Shown in pieces: positions 49,381-57,673 of a stretch of DNA of 64,000 nt. The notes under the pieces are model-generated. The model had not been told where the DNA came from, made no database searches, and saw nothing but the letters and a program-made list of their open reading frames with translations. Numbering within the stretch: the stretch's first letter is position 1; the number at the start of each line of letters is the position of its first letter. The stretch is from JANQTF01 sp041741415 (GTDB lineage Bacteria > Bacteroidota > Bacteroidia > J057): contig JBGSKC010000088.1 of NCBI GenBank assembly GCA_041741415.1, forward strand, positions 1 through 64,000. Direction: 5' to 3'. A program made the position numbers and the translations under genes.

Positions 49381-50097
49381 CTAAAACGGCTGCCCCTGGC
49401 TCAATTGCTGGCGCAGGAGGGCATCAGCCACATACAAATCCTCAGGCGTTGTCACTTTGAGGTTGTCGTAGCTGCCCTCACAGATGGCAACGGGCCCCTG
49501 ATAAGCCTGGTAGAGGCTGGCATCGTCGGTAAAATCGTCGTGGGTGCGCCGGGCAAATGCCGCCAGGATGAGGTCGAGGCGAAAGGTCTGGGGGGTTTGC
49601 ACATGCCAGAAACGGTCGCGGTCAACCGGGTGGCTTTCGCCCTGCCCCACTGATTCGCGCATCGACGATTTCACGGGGACACAGGAGACAGATGCCCCGA
49701 ACTCCTGAGCAGCAGCAAAAGCACGGTCCAGCATATCTGTCAAAAACAGGGGCCTCACCCCGTCGTGAATAGCCACCCAGGTGTCGGCAGGCGCGGAGAT
49801 CCGGGCAAGGGCAAGCAAGCCCGCCTCAACGGATCGTGTGCGGGTGGCGCCGCCATCCACCACCTGAACCCGTGCCAGTTCCTCCGGGGTCAGGTACAGG
49901 GAGGTGAGCCCATCCCAGTCCTGCCTGTTGGCAGCAGGCAGCACCACCACGGCGGCAAGGTCAGGGCGGTAGCGGAGAAACCGCTTCACCGTGCGAAACA
50001 AAATGGGCATGTTGCCGAGAGGCAAAAACTGCTTGGGCACCTGGGCCTGCATGCGGGTGCCGGAACCTCCGGCTACGATGACAGCTGAGAGCGTCAT
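49381..50097 (-). CDS. ispD: 2-C-methyl-D-erythritol 4-phosphate cytidylyltransferase
   Basis: The 238-residue protein has the nucleotidyltransferase loop IVAGGSGTRMQAQVPKQFLPLG at residues 7-28. Further family motifs are HDGVRPLF, the AAAQEFGASVSCVPVKSS stretch and TPQTFRLDLILAAF, ending in DNLKVTTPEDLYVADALL. IspD adds CMP to methylerythritol phosphate in the MEP isoprenoid pathway, which feeds the carotenoid genes at 20338-22055. A terminator hairpin (50124-50164) separates it from queA. Confidence 0.95.
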   Translation of the reverse strand: MTLSAVIVAGGSGTRMQAQVPKQFLPLGNMPILFRTVKRFLRYRPDLAAVVVLPAANRQDWDGLTSLYLTPEELARVQVVDGGATRTRSVEAGLLALARISAPADTWVAIHDGVRPLFLTDMLDRAFAAAQEFGASVSCVPVKSSMRESVGQGESHPVDRDRFWHVQTPQTFRLDLILAAFARRTHDDFTDDASLYQAYQGPVAICEGSYDNLKVTTPEDLYVADALLRQQLSQGQPF

Positions 50098-50123
50098 AAC
50101 CTGGTAAATTCGGGGGCTGGTTC

Positions 50124-50164
50124 AAAAAAAAAGCATTCATGCCTCCGGTTGAAGCCATGAATGC
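50124..50164 (-). terminator. Strong rho-independent terminator of queA
   Basis: On the minus strand GCATTCATG and CATGAATGC form a perfect 9-bp stem with a 14-nt loop, followed by nine T (50132-50124). It lies 22 bases after the queA stop, and transcription would end before ispD. Confidence 0.85.
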
Positions 50165-50185
50165 CCCTGAAAAAAGCGCCGCGGC

Positions 50186-51232
50186 TTACAAAATCAGCAT
50201 CGCGTCGCCGTAGCCATAAAAGCGGTATTTGTGTGCCACAGCCTCCTCATAGCACTTCATCAGGAAGTCGTAGTCCATGAAGGCCGCCGTCATCATCATG
50301 AGCGTGGATTTCGGTGGATGCAGGTTGGTGAGGAAGGCGTTGGCAATGTGGAAATCGTAGGGAGGATAGATGAATTTGTCTGTCCAGCCTTCGACCGAAT
50401 TCAGCATTTTGGAGGCCGAAACGGCAGATTCGAGGGCCCTCATGACGGAGGTTCCAACTGCCAGGACCTTTTTCTTGTTGCGCTTGGCCTCGTTGACGAG
50501 GTCACGGGATTTGTCGTGGATGACGAAGTACTCCGAATCCATGCGGTGCTTGGAAAGATCTTCGACCTCGACGGGGTTGAAGGCTCCGATGCCAACATGC
50601 AGAGTAAGCTGAGCCTGTTCCACGCCCTGAAGTTCAAATCGCTTGAGGAGCTCGCGGGTAAAGTGCAGCCCGGCGGTAGGTGCTGAAACGGCTCCTACGT
50701 GCTTGGCAAACACAGTTTGGTAGTCCTCGCGGTCCCGGCTCACGACCTCTCGAGTGATATACGGAGGGATGGGCGTGAGGCCGAGCTTATCGATCAGTTG
50801 ATGGAGCTCATCATTGTCGCCGTCGTAAAGAAAGCGAATGGTTCGGCCCCGGGAAGTGGTATTATCCACGACTTCAGCCACGAGGTCGTCGTTGCCGAAA
50901 TAGAGCTTATTTCCTACACGGATTTTTCTGGCGGGCTCTACGAGCACATCCCAGAGTTTTTGTTTGCCGTTGAGCTCGCGGAGCAAAAAGACCTCGATGC
51001 GTGCGTTGGTTTTTTCCTTTTTGCCGATGAGGCGGGCGGGGAATACCTTGGTATCGTTGAGCACCAGAACATCGCCCTCGTCGAAGTAGTTGAGCATTTC
51101 CTTGAAAACAACATGCTCAATTTTCCCTGTGGCCCTGTGAGCGACCAGCAATTTGCATTCGTCACGAGGCTCGGAGGGATGCATGGCGACCAGTTCTTCC
51201 GGAACCTCAAAGTTGAATGCGGAGAGTTTCAT
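50186..51232 (-). CDS. queA: S-adenosylmethionine:tRNA ribosyltransferase-isomerase
   Basis: The 348-residue protein has QueA hallmarks: MKLSAFNFEVPEELVAMHPSEPRDE, VLVLNDTKVFPARL, FAKHVGAVSAPTAGLHFTRELL, GIGAFNPVEVEDL and LTNLHPPKSTLMMM. It transfers and isomerises the ribosyl of SAM to the queuosine precursor in tRNA. Start at 51232 (MKLSAF) follows the family. It has its own terminator and lies upstream of ispD on the minus strand. Confidence 0.96.
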   Translation of the reverse strand: MKLSAFNFEVPEELVAMHPSEPRDECKLLVAHRATGKIEHVVFKEMLNYFDEGDVLVLNDTKVFPARLIGKKEKTNARIEVFLLRELNGKQKLWDVLVEPARKIRVGNKLYFGNDDLVAEVVDNTTSRGRTIRFLYDGDNDELHQLIDKLGLTPIPPYITREVVSRDREDYQTVFAKHVGAVSAPTAGLHFTRELLKRFELQGVEQAQLTLHVGIGAFNPVEVEDLSKHRMDSEYFVIHDKSRDLVNEAKRNKKKVLAVGTSVMRALESAVSASKMLNSVEGWTDKFIYPPYDFHIANAFLTNLHPPKSTLMMMTAAFMDYDFLMKCYEEAVAHKYRFYGYGDAMLIL

Positions 51233-51507
51233 TGCCATAAAAGGGCGGATTAGGATCTTCGTGGACGTAGCTAGGCCAAAAAAATGGTTGGCAAAGTTAA
51301 GCTTAGCAAATGGAATTATCAAATAAAAATCTGTTCAAATGACCGCACCCCCTTTTGAGGCAGCTTTGCCAGCCAGCCTTCGCCCGTCGGGCAGTGCGAA
51401 TGCTGCTAATTCTCCCGAATACCAAACAAATCCGGGGTCAATAATGTCTGTCAGTTATCACTAGCATATCATGCCAAAAGAAATATCTTTTAACGCTTCC
51501 TGCTTTT

Positions 51508-52752
51508 ATGAAGTCGATCCTGATTTCCCTGGCAGCCTGCTGCCTCCTCTGCGGCCCTACCGCGGCCCAGAACCTCATTCCCAATCCCGGATTTGAAACC
51601 TTCTCCTCCTGCCCAACAGGCTCCTGCGAGTGGTTCCTCGCCAGCAACTGGAACAGCGTCAACAACTTCCCCGGCTGCAATTCCGGAAACAGCGGCAGCC
51701 CAGACTACTTCCACACCTGCGGGGCCAGTTTCTTTAATTTTCCCCTCACCCTCAACGCCAGCCTAAATCCGCTTGCAGGAAACGCCGTGATGGGCCTCAG
51801 CACCTGGCTCAGTTTCAGGGCTAATTTTCGGGAATACCTCTCTGTGCCGCTCACCAGCCCCCTCGTAACTGGCATGGCCTACACCCTGCGCTTCTTTTAC
51901 ACCAACGGGCAACCAGATCCCTCGGTGAGTTATGGCGGACAGGGAACCCAACTGGCAGCTCATTTTTCGGTTGGGGCGTTGAGCCAGACAAATGCCAATC
52001 CTATCCTTCTCACCCCTACCTACGAATCGGTGGGAACGCTCTTCAGCCAATCCTGGCAGGAGGTGACATTTACCTTTACCGCCACCGCCAATTTCACACA
52101 CCTCACCTTCGGCAATTTCCGAAACGACGCCAGCACGACTGTGCAGCAGTTTGCCACGCCCAGCACCGCTGGCTTTACCTACGCCTACTACTATTTCGAC
52201 GAAATTTCAGTTGAACAGGAGGCTGTGCTGGAGGCCCCTGAGCTGGAACTGACCGCCCAAAAAACGCCTAAAGGAATCGTTTTGCGGGGTTCCTCCGCTG
52301 GTTCTGTGAGCAGGGTCCGGGTGGAGCGGTCGTCTGATGGAAGCAGTTTCGGCCCCATGGACCTCGTCGAAGCCAAAGCCGGGACATTTTCTTTTCTGGA
52401 TGCCTTTCCTCTTGCCGGGACCAACCTCTACCGGGTGCGCTACCTCACTGCCGAAGGGCTGGAGGGCGTGAGCGAAGTGGTTGAGGCCAGTTGGGAGGAA
52501 AAAATCAGCTGGACGATTGGCCCTGTCCCGGTATCAGGGAAAAAAGATCTCGTTATCCGGCACAATGACCCTGAAATCAGGACGGCAGACCTCCGGCTGA
52601 TGGATATTCAGGGGCGCGTGGTGCAAAGCTGGCAGTTGCAGGTCGAACGAGAAGCAACCCTGGATCTCGCAGCCGTTTCGGCCGGAATCTATTTCCTCGA
52701 ATGGCAAGACCCAACCGGGCGCAATATTCAACAAGTAACTGTGACAGAGTAA
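51508..52752 (+). CDS. Secreted protein with T9SS sorting domain
   Basis: The 414-residue protein has a signal peptide (LISLAACCLLCGPTAA) and NLIPNPGFETFSSCPTG at the mature N-terminus, the start of a jelly-roll/lectin-like region seen in many Bacteroidota secreted proteins (about 22-230). A Thr/Ser-rich middle follows, then a T9SS C-terminal domain (RTADLRLMDIQGRVVQSW and VSAGIYFLEWQD). It is exported and probably cell-surface attached. No enzyme motif. It has a terminator at 52776-52825. Confidence 0.8.
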   Translation: MKSILISLAACCLLCGPTAAQNLIPNPGFETFSSCPTGSCEWFLASNWNSVNNFPGCNSGNSGSPDYFHTCGASFFNFPLTLNASLNPLAGNAVMGLSTWLSFRANFREYLSVPLTSPLVTGMAYTLRFFYTNGQPDPSVSYGGQGTQLAAHFSVGALSQTNANPILLTPTYESVGTLFSQSWQEVTFTFTATANFTHLTFGNFRNDASTTVQQFATPSTAGFTYAYYYFDEISVEQEAVLEAPELELTAQKTPKGIVLRGSSAGSVSRVRVERSSDGSSFGPMDLVEAKAGTFSFLDAFPLAGTNLYRVRYLTAEGLEGVSEVVEASWEEKISWTIGPVPVSGKKDLVIRHNDPEIRTADLRLMDIQGRVVQSWQLQVEREATLDLAAVSAGIYFLEWQDPTGRNIQQVTVTE

Positions 52753-52775
52753 AACCTCACCGGCTTTAACCCAAT

Positions 52776-52825
52776 AACCCGGTACCCATGGGATTTCCCC
52801 ATCCGGTACCGGGTTCATTTGTTTT
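52776..52825 (+). terminator. Rho-independent-type terminator after the T9SS protein gene
   Basis: AACCCGGTACC (52776-52786) and GGTACCGGGTT (52805-52815) make a perfect 11-bp stem with an 18-nt interior that itself contains CCATGGG-type pairing. A T-rich CATTTGTTTTCC stretch follows. Confidence 0.75.
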
Positions 52826-52921
52826 CCTGCGCCTTCAGCGCTGCCAGCAGGGAAAGTAACCGGATGTTAGCCCAAACCCTGCAACAAACAGGACCCGCCC
52901 CCCCGGTGCAACTCCCCTTTG

Positions 52922-53671
52922 TTATCTTTGCACCACCAGCTTTTTCCTCAAGACCAGCTCTCCCACCCTGGCTTCCACGATATAATAGCCATTGGGCAGC
53001 TCCTGGAGCGGAAGTTCTACCTCTTCAGGGGTCAGCAGTTTGGCGAAAACAGCCCTGCCGGTGTGGTCATACACGGTGATGTCGGTAGGGAATGACCAGC
53101 TCCGCTGGATGTTCACCACGCCCTGGGTGGCAGGATTAGGGACCAGGTTCATCGTGCCGGGCTCATAGGGCGTGACTTGAAAACCGGTGCATTCGATGAG
53201 GAGATCGGCTAACCCGGACTGTGGAATGTCAACAGATTCGTCCATGTGCTGGTAGTAGGATTTCCAGCGATTGCCGTCTTCATAGAGGTAGCCGTCGGTA
53301 AAATGGAAGGTTGTGGCGCGGTAGTCGCCTGCCACTTCCCAGCCGGAGTTGGTTGACACAATCAGCTCCAGCGGTGCCACGATGCGGGTACCAACGGGGC
53401 CATACTGGGTGGTACTTTGCCGAAACAGGCCGTTGCAGTCAATGTCTTCCCGGTCCCAGATGATCAATTCAGTGCGAAACTCAACGCCCAGCCAAACCTG
53501 ATCCACCTGCACGCGGATACCGTGGTTCAATTGCTCCACAATGGTAAACTCCAGAATGGCAGAGAAGCTGCTGTCTGAAGCTACCTGGCAAAAGGGCATC
53601 GGAAAAAAGGAACAGGCCAGCAACGAGGCCCGGGTTCCAAGGAAAAGCAGAAGCGTAAAAAACCATTTCAT
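52922..53671 (-). CDS. Small secreted protein with T9SS sorting domain
   Basis: The 249-residue protein has a signal peptide (FFTLLLFLGTRASLLAC) and starts with ACSFFPMPFCQVASDSS, a Cys-bearing N-terminus common to small Bacteroidota secreted proteins. Its beta-rich body has no recognised domain. It ends with the T9SS tail (MNLVPNPATQGVVNIQRSW, then ITVYDHTGRAVFAKLL and PNGYYIVEARVGELVLRKKL). Start at 53671 is chosen from the signal peptide; the longer frame extends into the repeats at 53690-53870. It converges on the 51508 gene. Confidence 0.75.
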   Translation of the reverse strand: MKWFFTLLLFLGTRASLLACSFFPMPFCQVASDSSFSAILEFTIVEQLNHGIRVQVDQVWLGVEFRTELIIWDREDIDCNGLFRQSTTQYGPVGTRIVAPLELIVSTNSGWEVAGDYRATTFHFTDGYLYEDGNRWKSYYQHMDESVDIPQSGLADLLIECTGFQVTPYEPGTMNLVPNPATQGVVNIQRSWSFPTDITVYDHTGRAVFAKLLTPEEVELPLQELPNGYYIVEARVGELVLRKKLVVQR

Positions 53672-53989
53672 GAGCGGTAGAATTAGTTGAGAGGCGAAAA
53701 CCGAGAGCCGAGAACCGGGAGCCGGGAGCCGAGACTGGAAAAGCCAATGTCTGACTTGGGAAGTGAGATTTTGAGGGGCAAAAGACAAGAACCGGGAGCC
53801 GGTATTGGAAAACCCAGAACCCAAAACTCAGAACCCCAAACCCACAACTCTCAAACGCCATCTTTCTTCCTTTCGCTGCATGGCAGATCGGGGTTGCATC
53901 CAAAAAAAAGTGCATCTCCCCTCTGTCAACGCTGTCAACACTGCCATCACTGTCATCTCTTTTCATACCTTTGCGAAAATTTCGCGCAC
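53672..53989. repeat. Repeat strings between the T9SS gene and carB (locus I)
   Basis: About 53695-53735 contains GAAAACCGAGAGCCGAGAAC-type strings; 53798-53870 contains CCCAAAACTCAGAACCCCAA-type strings, inverse to those at 24706-24770. The last 70 bp hold the carB promoter (TACCTTTG). No gene is seen. Confidence 0.7.
53966..53973 (+). promoter_or_regulatory. Perfect TAnnTTTG -7 box of carB
   Basis: TACCTTTG at 53966-53973 exactly matches the phylum -7 consensus and lies 16 bases before the carB ATG (53990), implying a short leader. No clear -33 box is visible. Confidence 0.55.
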
Positions 53990-56803
53990 ATGCCATTAGA
54001 CCCCAGCATTCGCTCTGTGCTCCTCATCGGGAGCGGTCCCATTGTGATTGGCCAGGCCTGCGAGTTTGATTACTCTGGTTCTCAGGCCTCTCTCGCCCTC
54101 AAGGAAGAGGGCGTAAGGGTGGTGTTGATCAACTCCAACCCCGCCACCATCATGACCGACCCCGTGACAGCGGATAAAATCTATCTGCTGCCGCTCACCC
54201 GGGAATCGATCGCCCAGATCCTCGAACTGGAAGAAATTGACGCAGTCCTGCCCACCATGGGCGGCCAAACCGCCCTCAACCTCTGCATGGAATGCGACAA
54301 GGCTGGCTTGTGGAAAAAACATGGCGTCCGGATCATCGGGGCCGATATCAAGGCCATTGACAAAGCCGAAGACAGGGAACTTTTCCGCCTCACCATGGAG
54401 GAAATGAAGATCCCGGTTTGCAAGGCCGAAACAGCCAACTCCTTCCTTAAGGGCAAGGAAATTGCCCAGCGAATCGGCTTCCCGCTGGTAATCCGCGCCA
54501 GCTATACCCTCGGCGGGGCGGGCGGTGCCTTCGTCAACGAAGCCAAAGACTTCGACCTTCTGCTCAACCGCGGCCTCGAAGCCAGCCCCATCCATGAAGT
54601 GCTCATCGAACAGAGCATTTTCGGGTGGAAAGAATTTGAGCTGGAAGTAATGCGCGACGGTGCAGGCAATAAAATTGTCATCTGTACGGTCGAAAACTTC
54701 GACCCAGTGGGTGTCCACACCGGCGACTCCATCACAGTGGCCCCGGCCATGACCCTGCCCGATACCATTTACCAACGCATGCGCGACGATGCCTTCCGCA
54801 TCCTCGACGTTCTGGGCAACTTCGCCGGTGGCTGTAACGTGCAGTTTGCCGTTCACCCCGACACCGGCGACATGGTCGTGATCGAGATCAACCCGCGGGT
54901 ATCGCGCTCCTCGGCCCTGGCCTCCAAAGCCACCGGTTACCCCATCGCCCGCATCGCCGCCAAGCTCGCCGTTGGCTACCGCCTCGATGAGCTCCCCAAC
55001 CAGATCACCAAAACAACTTCTGCCTTCTTCGAGCCCAGCCTCGATTATGTGATCGTGAAAATTCCCCGCTGGAATTTCGCCAAATTCATCGGCGCTGACC
55101 CACGCCTCGGCCTTTCCATGAAGGCTGTCGGCGAAGTCATGGGCATCGGGCGCTCCTTCAACGAAGCACTCCAGAAAGCCTGCCAGTCGCTCGAAATCGG
55201 CCGCAATGGCATGGGTGCCGATGGCAAAGAGCTTCAGCACCTGGAGCAGATCATGACCAGCCTGCGCGAACCCTCCGACAACCGCATCTTCCACATCAAA
55301 GATGCCATGCACCTCGGCGTTCCGCTCAAAGACATTCACGACGCCACCAAAATCGACTACTGGTTCCTTCGCCAGATCGATTACCTCGTGACCCTGGAAA
55401 AAGAAATTTCCCGCTATCAGCTCAACAGCCTGCCCAAAGAGCTGTTTGTGGAAGCCAAGAAAAACGGATACGCCGACCGCCAGCTTGCCCATTTGCTCGA
55501 TTGCCTCGAAAGCGAAGTCTATCAAAAGCGCAAAGAGCTGGGAATCAACCGGGTGTACAAATTGGTCGATACCTGCGCCGCAGAATTCGAAGCCCAAACA
55601 CCTTACTATTATTCCACCTTCGGCACCGAAAACGAATCCATTCCCTCCGACCGGAAAAAAGTCGTGGTCTTTGGTTCCGGGCCCAACCGAATCGGGCAGG
55701 GAATTGAATTTGACTACAGTTGCGTTCACGGCGTACTTGCAGCCAGGGAGATGGGCTTCGAAACCATCATGATCAACTGCAACCCAGAAACAGTCTCCAC
55801 CGATTTCAACATCGCCGACAAGCTCTACTTCGAGCCGGTGTTCTGGGAGCATATCTACGACATCATTGAGCATGAAAAACCCATCGGCGTGATCGTGCAG
55901 TTGGGTGGGCAAACGGCATTGAAGCTGGCCGAAAAGATGGACCGCTACGGAATTCCGATCCTCGGCACCAGCTTCGACATGATGGACATGGCCGAAGACC
56001 GGGGCCGCTTCTCCGAGCTCCTCAAGCAGCTTGATATCCCCTACCCCGACTTTGGCGTGGCCTCCAGCGCAGAAGAAGCCCTCGAAATCACCCAGCGGGT
56101 GGGTTACCCCGTTCTCGTCCGCCCCTCCTACGTGCTCGGCGGTCAGGACATGCGCATCGTGATCAACGACGAAGAGCTTACCCGCCACGTGATCAAGGTG
56201 ATGAACCAAATGCCCGGCAACAAAGTGCTGGTCGATCATTTCCTCGACGGCGGCGTGGAAGGTGAAGTCGATGCCATCTGCGACGGCGAAGAGGTTCACA
56301 TCATCGGGATGATGGAACACATCGAGCCTGCAGGCATACACTCCGGCGACTCCATGGCCGTGCTGCCTCCCTTCAAACTCTCTCCTGAAATCATCCTGGA
56401 AATAGAACGCATCAGCCTCAAGCTGGGCCTGGCCATGCAGATCAAAGGCCTGATCAACATCCAGTTTGCCATCAAAAACGGCAAGGTCTTCATCATCGAA
56501 GCCAACCCCCGCGCTTCCCGCACGGTGCCGTTTATTGCAAAAGCATACGGCGAGCCCTATGTCAACTTTGCCACCAAAGTGATGCTGGGAACCCACAAAA
56601 TCAAGGACTTCCAGTTCCAGCCCCGCCTCGACGGTTATGCCATCAAGGTGCCGGTATTCTCCTGGGACAAGTTCCCCGGCGTGGATCGCGGCCTCGGCCC
56701 GGAGATGAAGTCAACCGGTGAAATGATCTATTTCATCAAAGACCTCAACGACCCCTTCTTCGTGAAGGCCTACAACGAGCGAAACATGTTCCTGAGCCGC
56801 TAA
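53990..56803 (+). CDS. carB: Carbamoyl phosphate synthase large subunit, without MGS domain
   Basis: The 937-residue protein has both ATP-grasp halves: SVLLIGSGPIVIGQACEFDYSG at the start, GGQTALNLCMECD, RVSRSSALASKATGYPIA in the first half, then VVVFGSGPNRIGQGIEFDYS, VQLGGQTALKLAEK and NPRASRTVPFIAKAYGEPY in the second. It makes carbamoyl phosphate from glutamine-derived ammonia, bicarbonate and two ATP. The protein ends soon after the second half (GLGPEMKSTGE, then 27 residues). The ~130-residue C-terminal MGS-type allosteric domain of E. coli CarB is missing, which appears usual for this phylum. Start is set by the promoter and family N-terminus. Confidence 0.95.
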   Translation: MPLDPSIRSVLLIGSGPIVIGQACEFDYSGSQASLALKEEGVRVVLINSNPATIMTDPVTADKIYLLPLTRESIAQILELEEIDAVLPTMGGQTALNLCMECDKAGLWKKHGVRIIGADIKAIDKAEDRELFRLTMEEMKIPVCKAETANSFLKGKEIAQRIGFPLVIRASYTLGGAGGAFVNEAKDFDLLLNRGLEASPIHEVLIEQSIFGWKEFELEVMRDGAGNKIVICTVENFDPVGVHTGDSITVAPAMTLPDTIYQRMRDDAFRILDVLGNFAGGCNVQFAVHPDTGDMVVIEINPRVSRSSALASKATGYPIARIAAKLAVGYRLDELPNQITKTTSAFFEPSLDYVIVKIPRWNFAKFIGADPRLGLSMKAVGEVMGIGRSFNEALQKACQSLEIGRNGMGADGKELQHLEQIMTSLREPSDNRIFHIKDAMHLGVPLKDIHDATKIDYWFLRQIDYLVTLEKEISRYQLNSLPKELFVEAKKNGYADRQLAHLLDCLESEVYQKRKELGINRVYKLVDTCAAEFEAQTPYYYSTFGTENESIPSDRKKVVVFGSGPNRIGQGIEFDYSCVHGVLAAREMGFETIMINCNPETVSTDFNIADKLYFEPVFWEHIYDIIEHEKPIGVIVQLGGQTALKLAEKMDRYGIPILGTSFDMMDMAEDRGRFSELLKQLDIPYPDFGVASSAEEALEITQRVGYPVLVRPSYVLGGQDMRIVINDEELTRHVIKVMNQMPGNKVLVDHFLDGGVEGEVDAICDGEEVHIIGMMEHIEPAGIHSGDSMAVLPPFKLSPEIILEIERISLKLGLAMQIKGLINIQFAIKNGKVFIIEANPRASRTVPFIAKAYGEPYVNFATKVMLGTHKIKDFQFQPRLDGYAIKVPVFSWDKFPGVDRGLGPEMKSTGEMIYFIKDLNDPFFVKAYNERNMFLSR

Positions 56804-56832
56804 GGCCGGGAAAACCCATTCATGATAGCCAC

Positions 56833-57657
56833 ATGAACCGAGCAGCCTCCGGGCTCTGGCTCCTGCTGTTGCTGGCGGGTGGCCACAGCCTTTTCTCCCA
56901 AACCCCTGTTTCCACGCCGCTCAAGCTGGGTGAACAATGGACCCTTGAATCGGAAATCCTGGGAGAAAGCCGGGTGCTGAACGTGATGCTGCCCCATGGC
57001 TTTCATCCTGATTCGGCCTACCCGCTGATCTTTGTCCTGGACGGATCCCTGCATGAGGACATCATTCACCTGGCCGGACTGGTCCAGTTTTTCCGGCTTC
57101 AGTTTCAGATGCCGCCTGCCATCCTGATCGGCATCGCCAACGTGGACCGTCAGCGGGATTTTACCTTTCCTTCCGACTTGCCGGAGCTCCGGGAGAAATA
57201 CCCGACAACGGGTCATTCCGAAGCATTTATCCGGTTTCTTGCAGAGGAAGTCAAGCCGTTTATCCGGCAGCAATACCACGGCAACGGCGCGGAGTACCTC
57301 ATCGGGCAGTCGCTCGGGGGCCTGCTGGCAACCGAAATCCTGCTCACAAGGCCGGAGCTGTTCACCCATTATTTCATCATCAGCCCCAGTGTGTGGTGGG
57401 ACAACGAGAGCCTGCTGGATCGCGCCCCTGCCCTGCTGGCTGAACAGCAAAAACAGCCGGGCCGGTTCGTCTATCTGTCGGTGGGTAAACAGGAACACCC
57501 GATCATGAAGCGTGGAGCCCGAAAACTGAGCGGCCACCTGGAGAAACATTCCAACTCAGACCACCACTTCCTCCTGATGAAGGAAGAAAACCATGCCACC
57601 ATTTTGCACAGGAGCATATATGAAGGCCTGCTGCTACTCTACCCGGTTTTGGAGTAG
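56833..57657 (+). CDS. Secreted alpha/beta-hydrolase, esterase D/COG2819-like
   Basis: The 274-residue protein has a signal peptide (GLWLLLLLAGGHSLFS) and an esterase core: RVLNVMLPHGFHPDSAYPLIFVLDG, AILIGIANVDRQRDF, GQSLGGLLATEIL (nucleophile Ser), ISPSVWWDNE and HATILHRSIY (catalytic His). Similar proteins hydrolyse siderophore esters or acyl esters. It is 29 bp after carB on the same strand, and may be transcribed from the carB promoter. Confidence 0.85.
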   Translation: MNRAASGLWLLLLLAGGHSLFSQTPVSTPLKLGEQWTLESEILGESRVLNVMLPHGFHPDSAYPLIFVLDGSLHEDIIHLAGLVQFFRLQFQMPPAILIGIANVDRQRDFTFPSDLPELREKYPTTGHSEAFIRFLAEEVKPFIRQQYHGNGAEYLIGQSLGGLLATEILLTRPELFTHYFIISPSVWWDNESLLDRAPALLAEQQKQPGRFVYLSVGKQEHPIMKRGARKLSGHLEKHSNSDHHFLLMKEENHATILHRSIYEGLLLLYPVLE

Positions 57658-57673
57658 GCGAATGAAGGTTTCC

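Noticed and set aside
53996..56596. 866-codon open frame antisense to carB
   Set aside because: It is long only because carB codon bias leaves its complement free of stops. The His/Asp/Gly-heavy translation has no family motif, and carB on the other strand is unambiguous.
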